Shown here in pieces: positions 1 through 9,635 of a DNA stretch of 15,298 nucleotides (position 1 is its first letter; each line of letters opens with the position of its first letter). Source of the DNA: an uncultured Prevotella sp. (GTDB taxonomy: Bacteria; Bacteroidota; Bacteroidia; Bacteroidales; Bacteroidaceae). The position numbers and the translations under genes were made by a program. Location of the stretch: positions 1-15,298 of the forward strand of contig ONQK01000207.1 in the NCBI GenBank assembly GCA_900319895.1. Direction: 5' to 3'. The notes below the pieces were generated by a model, which did not search any database, was not told the origin of the DNA, and worked only from the letters and a program-made list of their open reading frames with translations.

Positions 1-1548
1 GTCCACTGAAGACGCTATTTGGTGAAACTTTTCAGGATGCAATTTTTTGAAAGTATCACTAACCCAAATGAAGAATGGCAACTCATACATACACCTTATA
101 CCTAAGTCTGAAAAACCACCATAGGTTCTTCCATACAAATGACGTTCATCATCGTAGACTTGTTCACCATGGTCGGAAAGATATACAATAACGGCATCAT
201 CATTTCTGAACTGATCAATGATAAAAGCCAATACAGCATCATTATACCGTGTGGCATTATCATATTCAGCTACTATTTGTCTTTCTCTCTCATTAAGATC
301 TTTGCGTCTTATGTCGTTTGCACTAAATGTTTCCCATTCTCGGGTATGGGGATAATGATCCTTTGCATCCACATGCTGACCATAGAGGTGGAAAAGATTT
401 ACAGATTTGTTTCCATGATCAAAATGTTCTGCATAGTTTTTAACCAATTCCATGTCGTCGAATCCGAATCTCTGTGTATTTCTATAGGAAAAGCATTGAT
501 CGTGAATTTTTTCTTCTGCTATGAAATATGATAGAGAATAATAGTTTATACCCTCTGTGCTATTTCTTGTCTCTTGATTGTCAAACAATGATACGCGGAA
601 ACCTGCCTTTCTGAACACAGCAGGGAAAAGGGGCTGTAGTTCCCAAGTTGTCGTATCATTGGCACTTTTGAGGGAATAGAACAACCTCATTGTAGAAGTC
701 GTTCCATTATAGACAGAGACGACATCGTTATATACATATAGATTGCCTCTGTCTCGTTCCTCCAATAGTCTTGGATTTGTTGGCAGGGGGTATCCATACA
801 GGCTCGAATGAGCCTTAATATGTGATTCTCCCATCACACATACAATAATTGGTGATGTCTCTGGAGTATGAGTGACCTTTATGTTCTTATTTGCATTGTA
901 TATGTTGTTTACATCTGAACTATAATGGTTTACAAGCTTCATGCTACGTAGCAATTGGTGGATAGTTACAATTCCTGCTACCGTTTTATATTTCATGGAA
1001 ATCGCCTGCATGGACATTGTTATGCCACCAATTGAGAAAATGATTATCACAAATCCCACGATTCTTCCATTTCTCATAAGAACAAAGGACTTGTGTTTCC
1101 ACCAATTGTTAATTTTATGATATGTAAAATATAAAAGTAAAAGAAATGTCAAGCAAACAAGTGTAGTCTTATTTAGGACAAATGCATTTACAAATGCGGA
1201 TGCTTCTCCAATGTCTGTCTGTATAATAAATGAAAAAATAATAGGCGTCATCCTCGTATCAAATCTTAGATAGACGAAAGACTCAACAATAAATAGTAAC
1301 AAACAAACTGTTATAATGATCCATCGTATATAACGATTTGTCAATTGAGCCAATAAACAAGCAACGAAAGCATATGGAACCGCTTGAATGACCGCTGTTA
1401 GGAAAAGCATCTTTGCAAAATGCTTTCCATTTACAATTTCATAGCTGGCTGGGATAGATAGTAAGAGCAATATTACCATGAAAGATGGTAATTCTCCCAT
1501 CACTACTTTGCCAATACCGGATAACAATTTGGATATGATTCTATACAT
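1..1548 (-). CDS. Membrane-anchored phosphoethanolamine transferase (EptA/MCR-like, sulfatase fold), 3' end outside window
   Basis: The reading frame stays open from an ATG at 1548 to base 1, giving 516 residues without a stop, so the C-terminus is cut off by the window edge. The N-terminal third has about five hydrophobic segments (near residues 21-36, 46-69, 75-96, 100-140, 160-176). The rest is a periplasmic alkaline-phosphatase/sulfatase-type domain. Visible motifs are MGESHIKAHSSLYGY (239-253; Glu241 a likely zinc ligand), the Thr-rich NGTTSTM (281-287; presumed nucleophile), YGQHVDAKDHYP (from 389; His392) and LSDHGE (457-462; Asp459 and His460). In known relatives these residues move phosphoethanolamine from phosphatidylethanolamine to lipid A or other glycans, which lowers sensitivity to cationic peptides. 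The actual acceptor here cannot be read from sequence. An in-frame TAG eight codons before the ATG supports this start; ATG at 1500 is an alternative. The gene is AT-richer than secA and the genes to its right, which hints at transfer. Confidence 0.85.
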   Translation of the reverse strand, partial: MYRIISKLLSGIGKVVMGELPSFMVILLLLSIPASYEIVNGKHFAKMLFLTAVIQAVPYAFVACLLAQLTNRYIRWIIITVCLLLFIVESFVYLRFDTRMTPIIFSFIIQTDIGEASAFVNAFVLNKTTLVCLTFLLLLYFTYHKINNWWKHKSFVLMRNGRIVGFVIIIFSIGGITMSMQAISMKYKTVAGIVTIHQLLRSMKLVNHYSSDVNNIYNANKNIKVTHTPETSPIIVCVMGESHIKAHSSLYGYPLPTNPRLLEERDRGNLYVYNDVVSVYNGTTSTMRLFYSLKSANDTTTWELQPLFPAVFRKAGFRVSLFDNQETRNSTEGINYYSLSYFIAEEKIHDQCFSYRNTQRFGFDDMELVKNYAEHFDHGNKSVNLFHLYGQHVDAKDHYPHTREWETFSANDIRRKDLNERERQIVAEYDNATRYNDAVLAFIIDQFRNDDAVIVYLSDHGEQVYDDERHLYGRTYGGFSDLGIRCMYELPFFIWVSDTFKKLHPEKFHQIASSVD

Positions 1549-1571
1549 AACTATAAATTTTATGGTCTATA

Positions 1572-1632
1572 GACACCCCGGATTGGACCAAGTATTTTCC
1601 TATAACTACTACAAAAAGAAAAGCGGGGTATC
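1572..1632 (-). promoter_or_regulatory. Stem-loop in the leader just before the transferase gene
   Basis: Bases 1572-1580 and 1624-1632 can form a 9-bp stem (one G-T pair) enclosing a 43-base loop. On the minus strand it ends about 24 bases before the transferase start codon. If the gene is transcribed through this region, the stem would sit in the 5' untranslated region, where it could act on translation or mRNA stability. The pairing is seen in the sequence; the function is a guess. The loop side carries a T-rich run on the minus strand, so a weak terminator or attenuator is another possibility. Confidence 0.3.
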
Positions 1633-1653
1633 TGGCTTCTGCCTCTGTTCGCT

Positions 1654-1852
1654 GTTAAGGTCCTAGGAATACCTGTAGAATGAACAATGCAGAACTTGAC
1701 ACCCACGCTGTCGGTATATATGGTACGTCCATTAAAGCGTGCGTGAAGGCATGGTTAGCCTTCGGCACGCAAAACGGGACAGCATATACCTACCCGTAGC
1801 ATCTACTTTTGCAATGCCTTTGATTCTACGTTCGAATTTCCTAGGTTCTAAC
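1654..1852 (-). ncRNA. Candidate structured RNA of about 200 nt with paired ends (family unassigned; 6S-like outline)
   Basis: No protein-coding frame is credible here, but the pairing is dense. GTTA 1654-1657 pairs with TAAC 1849-1852, and CCTAGGAA 1662-1669 with TTCCTAGG 1838-1845. GTAGAAT 1675-1681 pairs with ATTCTAC 1823-1829, and a 7-bp stem joins 1688-1694 to 1807-1813. Further in, GCTGTC 1707-1712 can pair with GACAGC 1778-1783. Small hairpin ATGG/CCAT lies at 1720-1732. The tip is a strong hairpin, 1737-1770, with two 6-bp stems (GCGTGC/GCACGC and GAAGGC/GCCTTC) and a 7-base loop. Long paired ends with interrupted stems recall 6S RNA, which sequesters RNA polymerase. RNase P, tmRNA and SRP RNA signature motifs are absent. 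The strand is inferred from the promoter at 1957-1964 and could be wrong, since the stems read nearly as well on plus. It could instead be a leader of the transferase gene. Confidence 0.5.
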
Positions 1853-1856
1853 AACC

Positions 1857-1878
1857 AAAAACAAAGCGTCAGCGACGC
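1857..1878 (-). terminator. Intrinsic-terminator-like hairpin with T tract, minus strand
   Basis: On the minus strand GCGTC-GCT-GACGC (1878 down to 1866) is followed at once by TTTGTTTTT (1865 to 1857). A compact G+C stem followed by a T run is the classic intrinsic terminator form. On the plus strand the hairpin is followed by ATTTCAATAA, which fits less well. With the promoter box at 1957-1964 it could bound a small RNA of about 95 nt. If transcription often reads through, it would instead be an internal hairpin of a longer leader. The 5-bp stem is short, so strength is uncertain. Confidence 0.45.
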
Positions 1879-1956
1879 ATTTCAATAATGTAGTGCTCTC
1901 TCCCTATAGCCGTTTCGACCTTGATGCAAGGTGACTTGGCGTGAGTAAAGCGAAAG

Positions 1957-1964
1957 CAAAGGTA
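1957..1964 (-). promoter_or_regulatory. Bacteroidetes -7 promoter box TACCTTTG, minus strand
   Basis: Read on the minus strand, 1964 to 1957 is TACCTTTG, a perfect match to the Bacteroidetes primary-sigma -7 consensus TAnnTTTG. It is preceded by a T-rich tract. No clear TTTG is seen at the -33 spacing, which is the less conserved element. Transcription would begin near 1953-1951 and run toward the hairpin at 1857-1878, the structured element and then the transferase gene. Confidence 0.45.
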
Positions 1965-1967
1965 AAA

Positions 1968-2230
1968 AAAAAATTGAGAAAATCTATAATTCCAGAAGTA
2001 TTTTTGAAAAAATTATGGTCAAGAGCATATATCTTGCTTGACGATATTTGTTGGTGGAATAGAGTTTTTTAATGTTTATGCTCCATGAGTTGCATATGTT
2101 GTTGATTTTATAGTACAACTAGTTGCAGGTCTGTTTATTGGGCGTTATTATCGTAGATGTCGCTGCTTCGTCACCGGTTTGGGAGGGTCCTAAAGACATT
2201 TTATGCCGTTTCCTTTCTCTTGTCTTATAA
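1968..2230. other. Intergenic AT-rich stretch with a possible plus-strand promoter box, no gene found
   Basis: I see no credible coding frame here. Frames from ATG on the plus strand end within about a dozen codons, and the long minus-strand frame crossing the right edge is a shadow of secA. TATTTTTG at 1999-2006 on plus matches TAnnTTTG, with a TTG about 22 bases upstream (1974-1976). A transcript from there could run to the terminator at 2252-2289, whose plus-strand side has a good T run, making an RNA of about 275 nt. This is speculative. Confidence 0.25.
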
Positions 2231-2250
2231 AGGTCTGGTGTTGAAGACCT
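2231..2250. other. Short hairpin next to the secA terminator
   Basis: AGGTCT (2231-2236) and AGACCT (2245-2250) form a perfect 6-bp stem with an 8-base loop. It abuts the larger terminator hairpin, so transcripts leaving secA would meet two stem-loops in tandem. It lacks a T tract, so it probably stabilises or backs up the main terminator rather than acting alone. Confidence 0.4.
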
Positions 2251-2251
2251 C

Positions 2252-2289
2252 AAAACCCGGGAAGTTCCTTCAAGCCTTCCCGGGTTTTT
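2252..2289. terminator. Bidirectional intrinsic terminator downstream of secA
   Basis: AAAACCCGGGAAG (2252-2264) and CTTCCCGGGTTTT (2276-2288) form a perfect 13-bp stem around an 11-base loop. It lies 23 bases beyond the secA stop codon. The T run is TTTTT on the plus strand and TTTT on the minus strand, so it can stop secA transcription and also anything arriving from the left on plus. Confidence 0.85.
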
Positions 2290-2312
2290 AAGATTCTGGT
2301 AAGTATGATTGC

Positions 2313-5780
<3,468 letters not shown>

Positions 5781-5900
5781 TCTTTTGGTTGTTTTTATTG
5801 TATTTTTTTAGCAGATGCAAATGATATGAATAATTTTTGGGAGAGGCTGGCTCGTTTGTATAACCCGTTTTCTTGATGAGAAGGATGGGGCGGGCCATTC

Positions 5901-6257
5901 TTACCGGCGGCTTGGTGCTCGAATGATGTTGTTCTTGCCGATGCTGGCATTCTTCCACCTCAAAGGTCCTTCGTCTTCATCTGCTGCTTGCCTCTTGGGT
6001 GGGGGAGACTGTTGGCATGTGCGCGAATTTCTCTCATCGGGGAAAGAGGGACTGCTGTTGGATCTCTTTTGTTTGGCAGTCAGTTCTTTCAATACTGACA
6101 AAATGTCGCTTTTGAAGTCGCTAAGCTCTTCCCGTGCCATGATCTCTTCCACCGTGAATTCGCCCAATGCCTCTTGCAGGGCTGACTTGAAGTCTTGTGC
6201 TTCAACGCCAGTGGCTGTTAGAATCACAAGCAGGGTGGTGATGTATTTATTTCTCAT
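5901..6257 (-). CDS. Small exported protein of unknown function
   Basis: The 118 residues begin with a basic then hydrophobic stretch ending in VEAQD (about residues 1-22), a credible signal peptide with cleavage after the Ala of VEA. A short acidic, helix-prone middle follows (about 23-65). The C-terminus is basic, rich in Ser, Pro and Arg, and probably disordered. I do not recognise a family. Its ATG lies inside the last codons of the preceding Lnb-type gene (11-bp overlap in a different frame), which argues for translational coupling and shared expression. The signal peptide and coupling make it more likely real than a chance frame. It may assist the membrane enzyme before it, but nothing in the sequence proves that. 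About 120 bp separate it from secA, where no perfect TAnnTTTG box is seen on the minus strand; TATCATTTG (three-base spacing) is the nearest match. Confidence 0.6.
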   Translation of the reverse strand: MRNKYITTLLVILTATGVEAQDFKSALQEALGEFTVEEIMAREELSDFKSDILSVLKELTAKQKRSNSSPSFPDERNSRTCQQSPPPKRQAADEDEGPLRWKNASIGKNNIIRAPSRR

Positions 6258-7506
6258 GGCGTGTCGAATATGAATTTGATATGCTTCTAAACAGCAAAGT
6301 TAATGCCAGAAGATACATGCCTTCGGCGTAGGTCTGCCAAACACTTCCGATGAGAAAGAGCAGGCAGCCGGCACCGAGAAACTTCCAGTAGAGGCTCCCC
6401 ATATGGCCCTTGCGGCGCGCCCTTGCGGCAGGGTAAAGGAAGATGAGCGACAAAGGGTTGAGGATCAGTATTTGCAGGTTGAGATTGACTGTGGGGTGCT
6501 GTGAAAAGACCATCATCAATAAGATGACACCTGCCGTGCCTGTGCTGAAGAGCAGGAAAGCATCGAATAGCCATGCCTCCCGCGGTTTGCCGCTTCTCAT
6601 CCGCTCTTTGGACGTGTTTTTTCGCCATTCTCGCAGTCCGATGAGCAGGCTTAGCATGAAAAGCGTGAGAAAAAGGGCCGTCGGACTTGTAAGATGTTCG
6701 TTGGAGGAGATGTGGGGCTTTGCGCCAAAATTTCCTTGATGGAGGAACATTTCTTCGCTGACCAGCTTTTGCGGCTTTTCCCCTGATTGATGGCGTATGA
6801 TGTTGTTGAACTCTTTTCTGACACTGTCGGGCAAGAACAACGACGCTTCCTTTGAAGTGCTGAAATCGGCCTTGATGCCCAGCAGCAGGTCGTTCCCAAA
6901 TTGTGTCCATCGTTGCTGGCCAGTCCATTGATGCACCATCTCCCGATAGCTTGTGCCTTCCCATTGGCTTTGGCTGACTTGTTGGTATGGTGTCTCCAAA
7001 TTGTCGAGAATGATGTTGCGTGCCCGCGTTGTGCAGTTGTCGTACAGAAAGTTGTACCGGTAGGTCTTGTTCTCCGGCAAGGCGTTTTGTTGTAGCGCCT
7101 GAAGTATTTTCCATTTCTCATTTCTGGTCAAATGCAGCTTTTGCTCCACAATCCAGCGGTTCTGGCACTTGTATTCCTCCAGGAAGACAGGCGTTGGGAT
7201 GATGCCCATCTCGTAGTCGGTCAGCCCGAAGATGAAGCGCAGGATGAAAAATTTATTCCGGAAAGAGAACATGCCATAGTTGACAGCGACGTCGTAGTCG
7301 ACGGCCCGGTTGTTGACACGGATGGCCGAATGTCCGTAAAGGCTCCATGTCTCGGTTCCGGGACCGCAGGTGAGCAGGCTGATGTCGACGGAGTCCATCG
7401 CTTGAAGTGGCGCGCGATGGCTGTCGGCGACTTGCGCTTTTGCGGATGAAAAACATGCGAAAAGCACAAGAATGAATTTGAAAATATGGCATAAACTTTG
7501 TTTCAC
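6247..7506 (-). CDS. DUF4105/Lnb-type membrane protein, probable lipoprotein N-acyltransferase
   Basis: From a GTG at 7506 the product is 419 residues. It has a signal sequence (about 1-25, ending in SSAKAQ), a periplasmic DUF4105 domain (about 40-240) and roughly five C-terminal transmembrane segments (about 274-292, 311-333, 345-360, 375-392, 394-408). The periplasmic domain has a conserved His in SLYGHSAIRV (His59) and Cys in LYDNCTTRARNI (Cys158), the His-then-Cys order of permuted papain-like folds. The motif HPTVNLNLQILILNP precedes the third membrane segment. The Pfam family is now named for Lnb, the Bacteroidetes enzyme that N-acylates lipoproteins in place of Lnt. That role is family knowledge, not shown here. 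Longer frames begin with TTG at 7578, but only GTG 7506 gives a clean signal peptide. A TATTTTTG box lies 5-12 bases upstream of this GTG, so either the mRNA is nearly leaderless or the box is chance. The gene overlaps the small exported protein downstream. Confidence 0.85.
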   Translation of the reverse strand: MKQSLCHIFKFILVLFACFSSAKAQVADSHRAPLQAMDSVDISLLTCGPGTETWSLYGHSAIRVNNRAVDYDVAVNYGMFSFRNKFFILRFIFGLTDYEMGIIPTPVFLEEYKCQNRWIVEQKLHLTRNEKWKILQALQQNALPENKTYRYNFLYDNCTTRARNIILDNLETPYQQVSQSQWEGTSYREMVHQWTGQQRWTQFGNDLLLGIKADFSTSKEASLFLPDSVRKEFNNIIRHQSGEKPQKLVSEEMFLHQGNFGAKPHISSNEHLTSPTALFLTLFMLSLLIGLREWRKNTSKERMRSGKPREAWLFDAFLLFSTGTAGVILLMMVFSQHPTVNLNLQILILNPLSLIFLYPAARARRKGHMGSLYWKFLGAGCLLFLIGSVWQTYAEGMYLLALTLLFRSISNSYSTRHEK

Positions 7507-7510
7507 GATG

Positions 7511-7518
7511 CAAAAATA
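7511..7518 (-). promoter_or_regulatory. Possible -7 box TATTTTTG just before the Lnb-type gene
   Basis: On the minus strand 7518 to 7511 reads TATTTTTG, a perfect TAnnTTTG match, in the 127-bp divergent gap. It ends only four bases before the GTG start codon, so a transcript from it would have almost no leader. No good -33 TTTG is seen. Such short AT-rich matches also arise by chance. Confidence 0.3.
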
Positions 7519-7604
7519 GCTTATAATTCTCACTTTTGGTGCTAATATATCGAAAAAAAACAATAAATTTGCACACAAAATACATTTAGTTCATAAAAAA
7601 TGTG

Positions 7605-7612
7605 CATCTTTG
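7605..7612 (+). promoter_or_regulatory. Near-consensus -7 box CATCTTTG for the barrel protein-lptC operon
   Basis: CATCTTTG differs from TAnnTTTG at one position and is followed by CA, as in many Bacteroidales promoters. TTTAG at 7585-7589 could serve as a degenerate -33 element, with spacing slightly shorter than usual. Transcription would start near 7617, leaving a leader of under 20 bases before the ATG at 7634. Confidence 0.4.
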
Positions 7613-7633
7613 CATGTCAAATTGAGCAAAAAT

Positions 7634-8920
7634 ATGAGACGAATATTTAATATTGCAGCACTTTTGTTGATGTGTTCATCATGTCTTTATGCCCAGAGCG
7701 GGACGAATTCCCCGTATAGTCAATTTGGTCTTGGTGTGCTTTCCGAGCAGTCGGGCGGTGTCAACCGGGGCATGAACGGCCTGGGAGTCGGGTTGAGGGA
7801 GCACGACCAGGTAAATGTCCTGAATCCGGCATCTTATTCTTCCATTGACTCGTTGAGCTTCATCTTTGACGCGGGCTTTTCGGGACAAATCACCAACTTC
7901 AAGGAAGACGGCAGGAGCAAGAACGCCAAGAATGCTAACTTTGAATACGCTGTGGCAGGATTTCGACTCAGAAAAGGGCTGGGCATGAGTTTGGGCATCT
8001 TGCCTTTTACCAATGTGGGCTATCATTACCAAAATACGGGATTTGTGGACAATGGCAGGACCACAACGTACACGAACCAATTCGCCGGCGAGGGCGGCTT
8101 GCGGCATGTCTTCGTGGGAGCGGGATGGAGCCCGTTGAAAGGATTCTCCATCGGTGCAAATATAGCTTATTTATGGGGAAGTTACACACGTTCTGTCACC
8201 AATTCCTATAGCGACGAGGACATCAGTTCGCTGACGAAGACCTATGGAGCGACCATCAGCAGCTATAAATTGGACTTTGGTGTTCAATACGAGCAGAAAA
8301 TTACGGGAAAAGACCGGCTCGCACTCGGTCTGACCTATGGGTTGGGCCATCGCCTTGGCGCGGACGCCACTTGTGTGGTCGTCACCTCAGGCATCGTCTC
8401 GGACACGGCAAGCCATAAGGCAGAAGACGCTTGGGAACTTCCCATGACCATAGGTGCCGGCTTGAGTTGGAATCACGGCAACCGTTGGCGGGTTGGCTTT
8501 GACTATACTTTGCAGAAATGGGGCAGTGTGAGCTCGCCCAATTATTATAATGAGGCCGGAAAGATGGTCTATAGCGTTGAAAAGGGACTGTTGAAAGACC
8601 GTTCAAAAATGACGCTGGGCGGTGAATATTGCAACAACGAGAACGGCCGCGACTTTTTCCAGCGTATCCGTTACCGCTTGGGCTTCTCGTATGCCACGCC
8701 TTATGTGAAGGTGAACGGCAAGGACGGCCCCAAGGAACTTTCCGTTAGCGCTGGCTTCGGCATTCCCATCAAAAACGGCTACAACAACCGTTCTATGCTC
8801 AATATCAGCGGTCAGTGGCAGCAAACTTCCGCCCCCGGCCTCTTGAAAGAAAACACATTCCGCATCAACATCGGATTCACGTTCAACGAGCGCTGGTTCA
8901 TGAAGTGGAAATTTGAATAG
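7634..8920 (+). CDS. Predicted outer-membrane beta-barrel protein of unknown function
   Basis: From ATG 7634 the protein has 428 residues. A signal peptide (MRRIFNIAALLLMCSSCLYAQ) is followed by TNSPYSQFGLGVLSEQ, a glycine- and aromatic-rich opening common in Bacteroidetes barrel proteins. The body alternates polar and hydrophobic residues in amphipathic strands (for example around GLGMSLGILPFTNVGYHYQ and WRVGFDYTLQKWGS), as expected of a transmembrane barrel loosely like the FadL/OmpP1 group. It ends with a strand-like NERWFMKWKFE. The frame is open upstream to a TTG at 7610, but that start would put extra charged residues before the signal peptide. It is the first gene of a tight cluster with lptC (34 bases downstream) and the CNNM-type gene, so it may have an envelope assembly or transport role. 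Substrate unknown. Confidence 0.8.
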   Translation: MRRIFNIAALLLMCSSCLYAQSGTNSPYSQFGLGVLSEQSGGVNRGMNGLGVGLREHDQVNVLNPASYSSIDSLSFIFDAGFSGQITNFKEDGRSKNAKNANFEYAVAGFRLRKGLGMSLGILPFTNVGYHYQNTGFVDNGRTTTYTNQFAGEGGLRHVFVGAGWSPLKGFSIGANIAYLWGSYTRSVTNSYSDEDISSLTKTYGATISSYKLDFGVQYEQKITGKDRLALGLTYGLGHRLGADATCVVVTSGIVSDTASHKAEDAWELPMTIGAGLSWNHGNRWRVGFDYTLQKWGSVSSPNYYNEAGKMVYSVEKGLLKDRSKMTLGGEYCNNENGRDFFQRIRYRLGFSYATPYVKVNGKDGPKELSVSAGFGIPIKNGYNNRSMLNISGQWQQTSAPGLLKENTFRINIGFTFNERWFMKWKFE

Positions 8921-8954
8921 GACCAAAAATGGGCAGAGAATTGATTCTTTTTTG

Positions 8955-9605
8955 ATGCAAAAAGCTACTTTCTTATATTTAATAATAGGTGTTGTATTGA
9001 CATTGTCATTTTCGTGTTCTGAAGAAAAAGAACACACCTTGCCCGCCATTCTGCCTCAGGATTCGGCATCGGTGATGACCACTTATGGCGTAAACACGCT
9101 GATTTCAGACTCAGGAGTGGTCAAATACCGTATTGTATCGGAATGCTGGGAAATCAATCAAGTGAGGCAGCCCTCACGCTGGATTTTTGTGAAAGGGCTT
9201 TTTCTGGAGCAATTCGATGAAAAATTCCATGTCCAGTCCTATATCCAATGCGATACGGCTTACTATTACGACCACCAGCGGCTTTGGGAGCTGAGAGGCC
9301 GGGTGAGCATCCGCACAAAAGACGGTTTGTTCTTCACGAGCGAGGAGCTTTTTTGGGACCAGGCGGCTCATGAACTCTACTCCAACAAGTACTCGAACCT
9401 AGTCACTCCCGAGCGCCAATTGCAAGGCGCGTATTTCAGGAGCGATGAAAAAATGACACGCTACATGGTGTCGGATACGAAAGGGGCCTTTAATGTGGAA
9501 AATTTTGACGGTACCCGAAGCGAACCGCCGATGGGAACGGACTCTGTCGTTGAGGTACAGCGTGCACCCATCGTCCCACAGAAGAAAAATTTAACGCAAC
9601 CATAA
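8955..9605 (+). CDS. lptC: LPS export protein LptC
   Basis: LptC is the inner-membrane-anchored, periplasmic member of the Lpt bridge and passes LPS from LptB2FG to LptA. From ATG 8955 the product is 216 residues with an N-terminal hydrophobic segment (about 4-20) ending in LSFSC, which may be a relaxed lipobox with Cys21; a simple membrane anchor is the alternative. The body has the beta-jellyroll pattern of the LptC/OstA family, starting GVNTLISDSGVVKYRI and continuing with repeated short strands (FVKGLFLEQFDE, CDTAYYYDHQRLWELRG, LFFTSEELFWDQ). The frame extends to a TTG at 8913 overlapping the previous gene, but the ATG gives a proper N-terminus. It lies between a barrel protein and a CNNM-type gene, the usual Bacteroidetes setting. 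The last 25 residues are polar and probably disordered. Confidence 0.85.
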   Translation: MQKATFLYLIIGVVLTLSFSCSEEKEHTLPAILPQDSASVMTTYGVNTLISDSGVVKYRIVSECWEINQVRQPSRWIFVKGLFLEQFDEKFHVQSYIQCDTAYYYDHQRLWELRGRVSIRTKDGLFFTSEELFWDQAAHELYSNKYSNLVTPERQLQGAYFRSDEKMTRYMVSDTKGAFNVENFDGTRSEPPMGTDSVVEVQRAPIVPQKKNLTQP

Positions 9606-9635
9606 GTCAATCAGAACAATACATCGAACAACAAT

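Noticed and set aside
139..531. Plus-strand frame of 130 codons
   Set aside because: It is antisense to the transferase gene, whose catalytic motifs read clearly on the minus strand over the same bases.
1478..1666. Plus-strand frame of 62 codons crossing the transferase start
   Set aside because: It runs antisense through the start of the transferase, then into the structured RNA region; no domain, signal peptide or ribosome binding site supports it.
1654..1852. Retron or mobile-intron RNA
   Set aside because: Paired ends and a long hairpin suggested it, but no reverse transcriptase or maturase gene is present nearby.
1654..1852. Insertion sequence with terminal inverted repeats
   Set aside because: The end repeats enclose only about 200 bases, contain no transposase, have no visible target duplication, and the inner sequence is itself paired as in an RNA.
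1600..1970. RNase P RNA, tmRNA or SRP RNA
   Set aside because: The RNase P core GAGGAAAGTCC, the tmRNA ends with a tRNA-like CCA tail, and the SRP GGAAGGAAGCAG-type loop were not found on either strand.
6287..7114. Minus-strand frame of 275 codons within the Lnb-type gene
   Set aside because: It is a different frame of the same strand inside a gene with clear membrane segments and conserved motifs; its own translation shows none.
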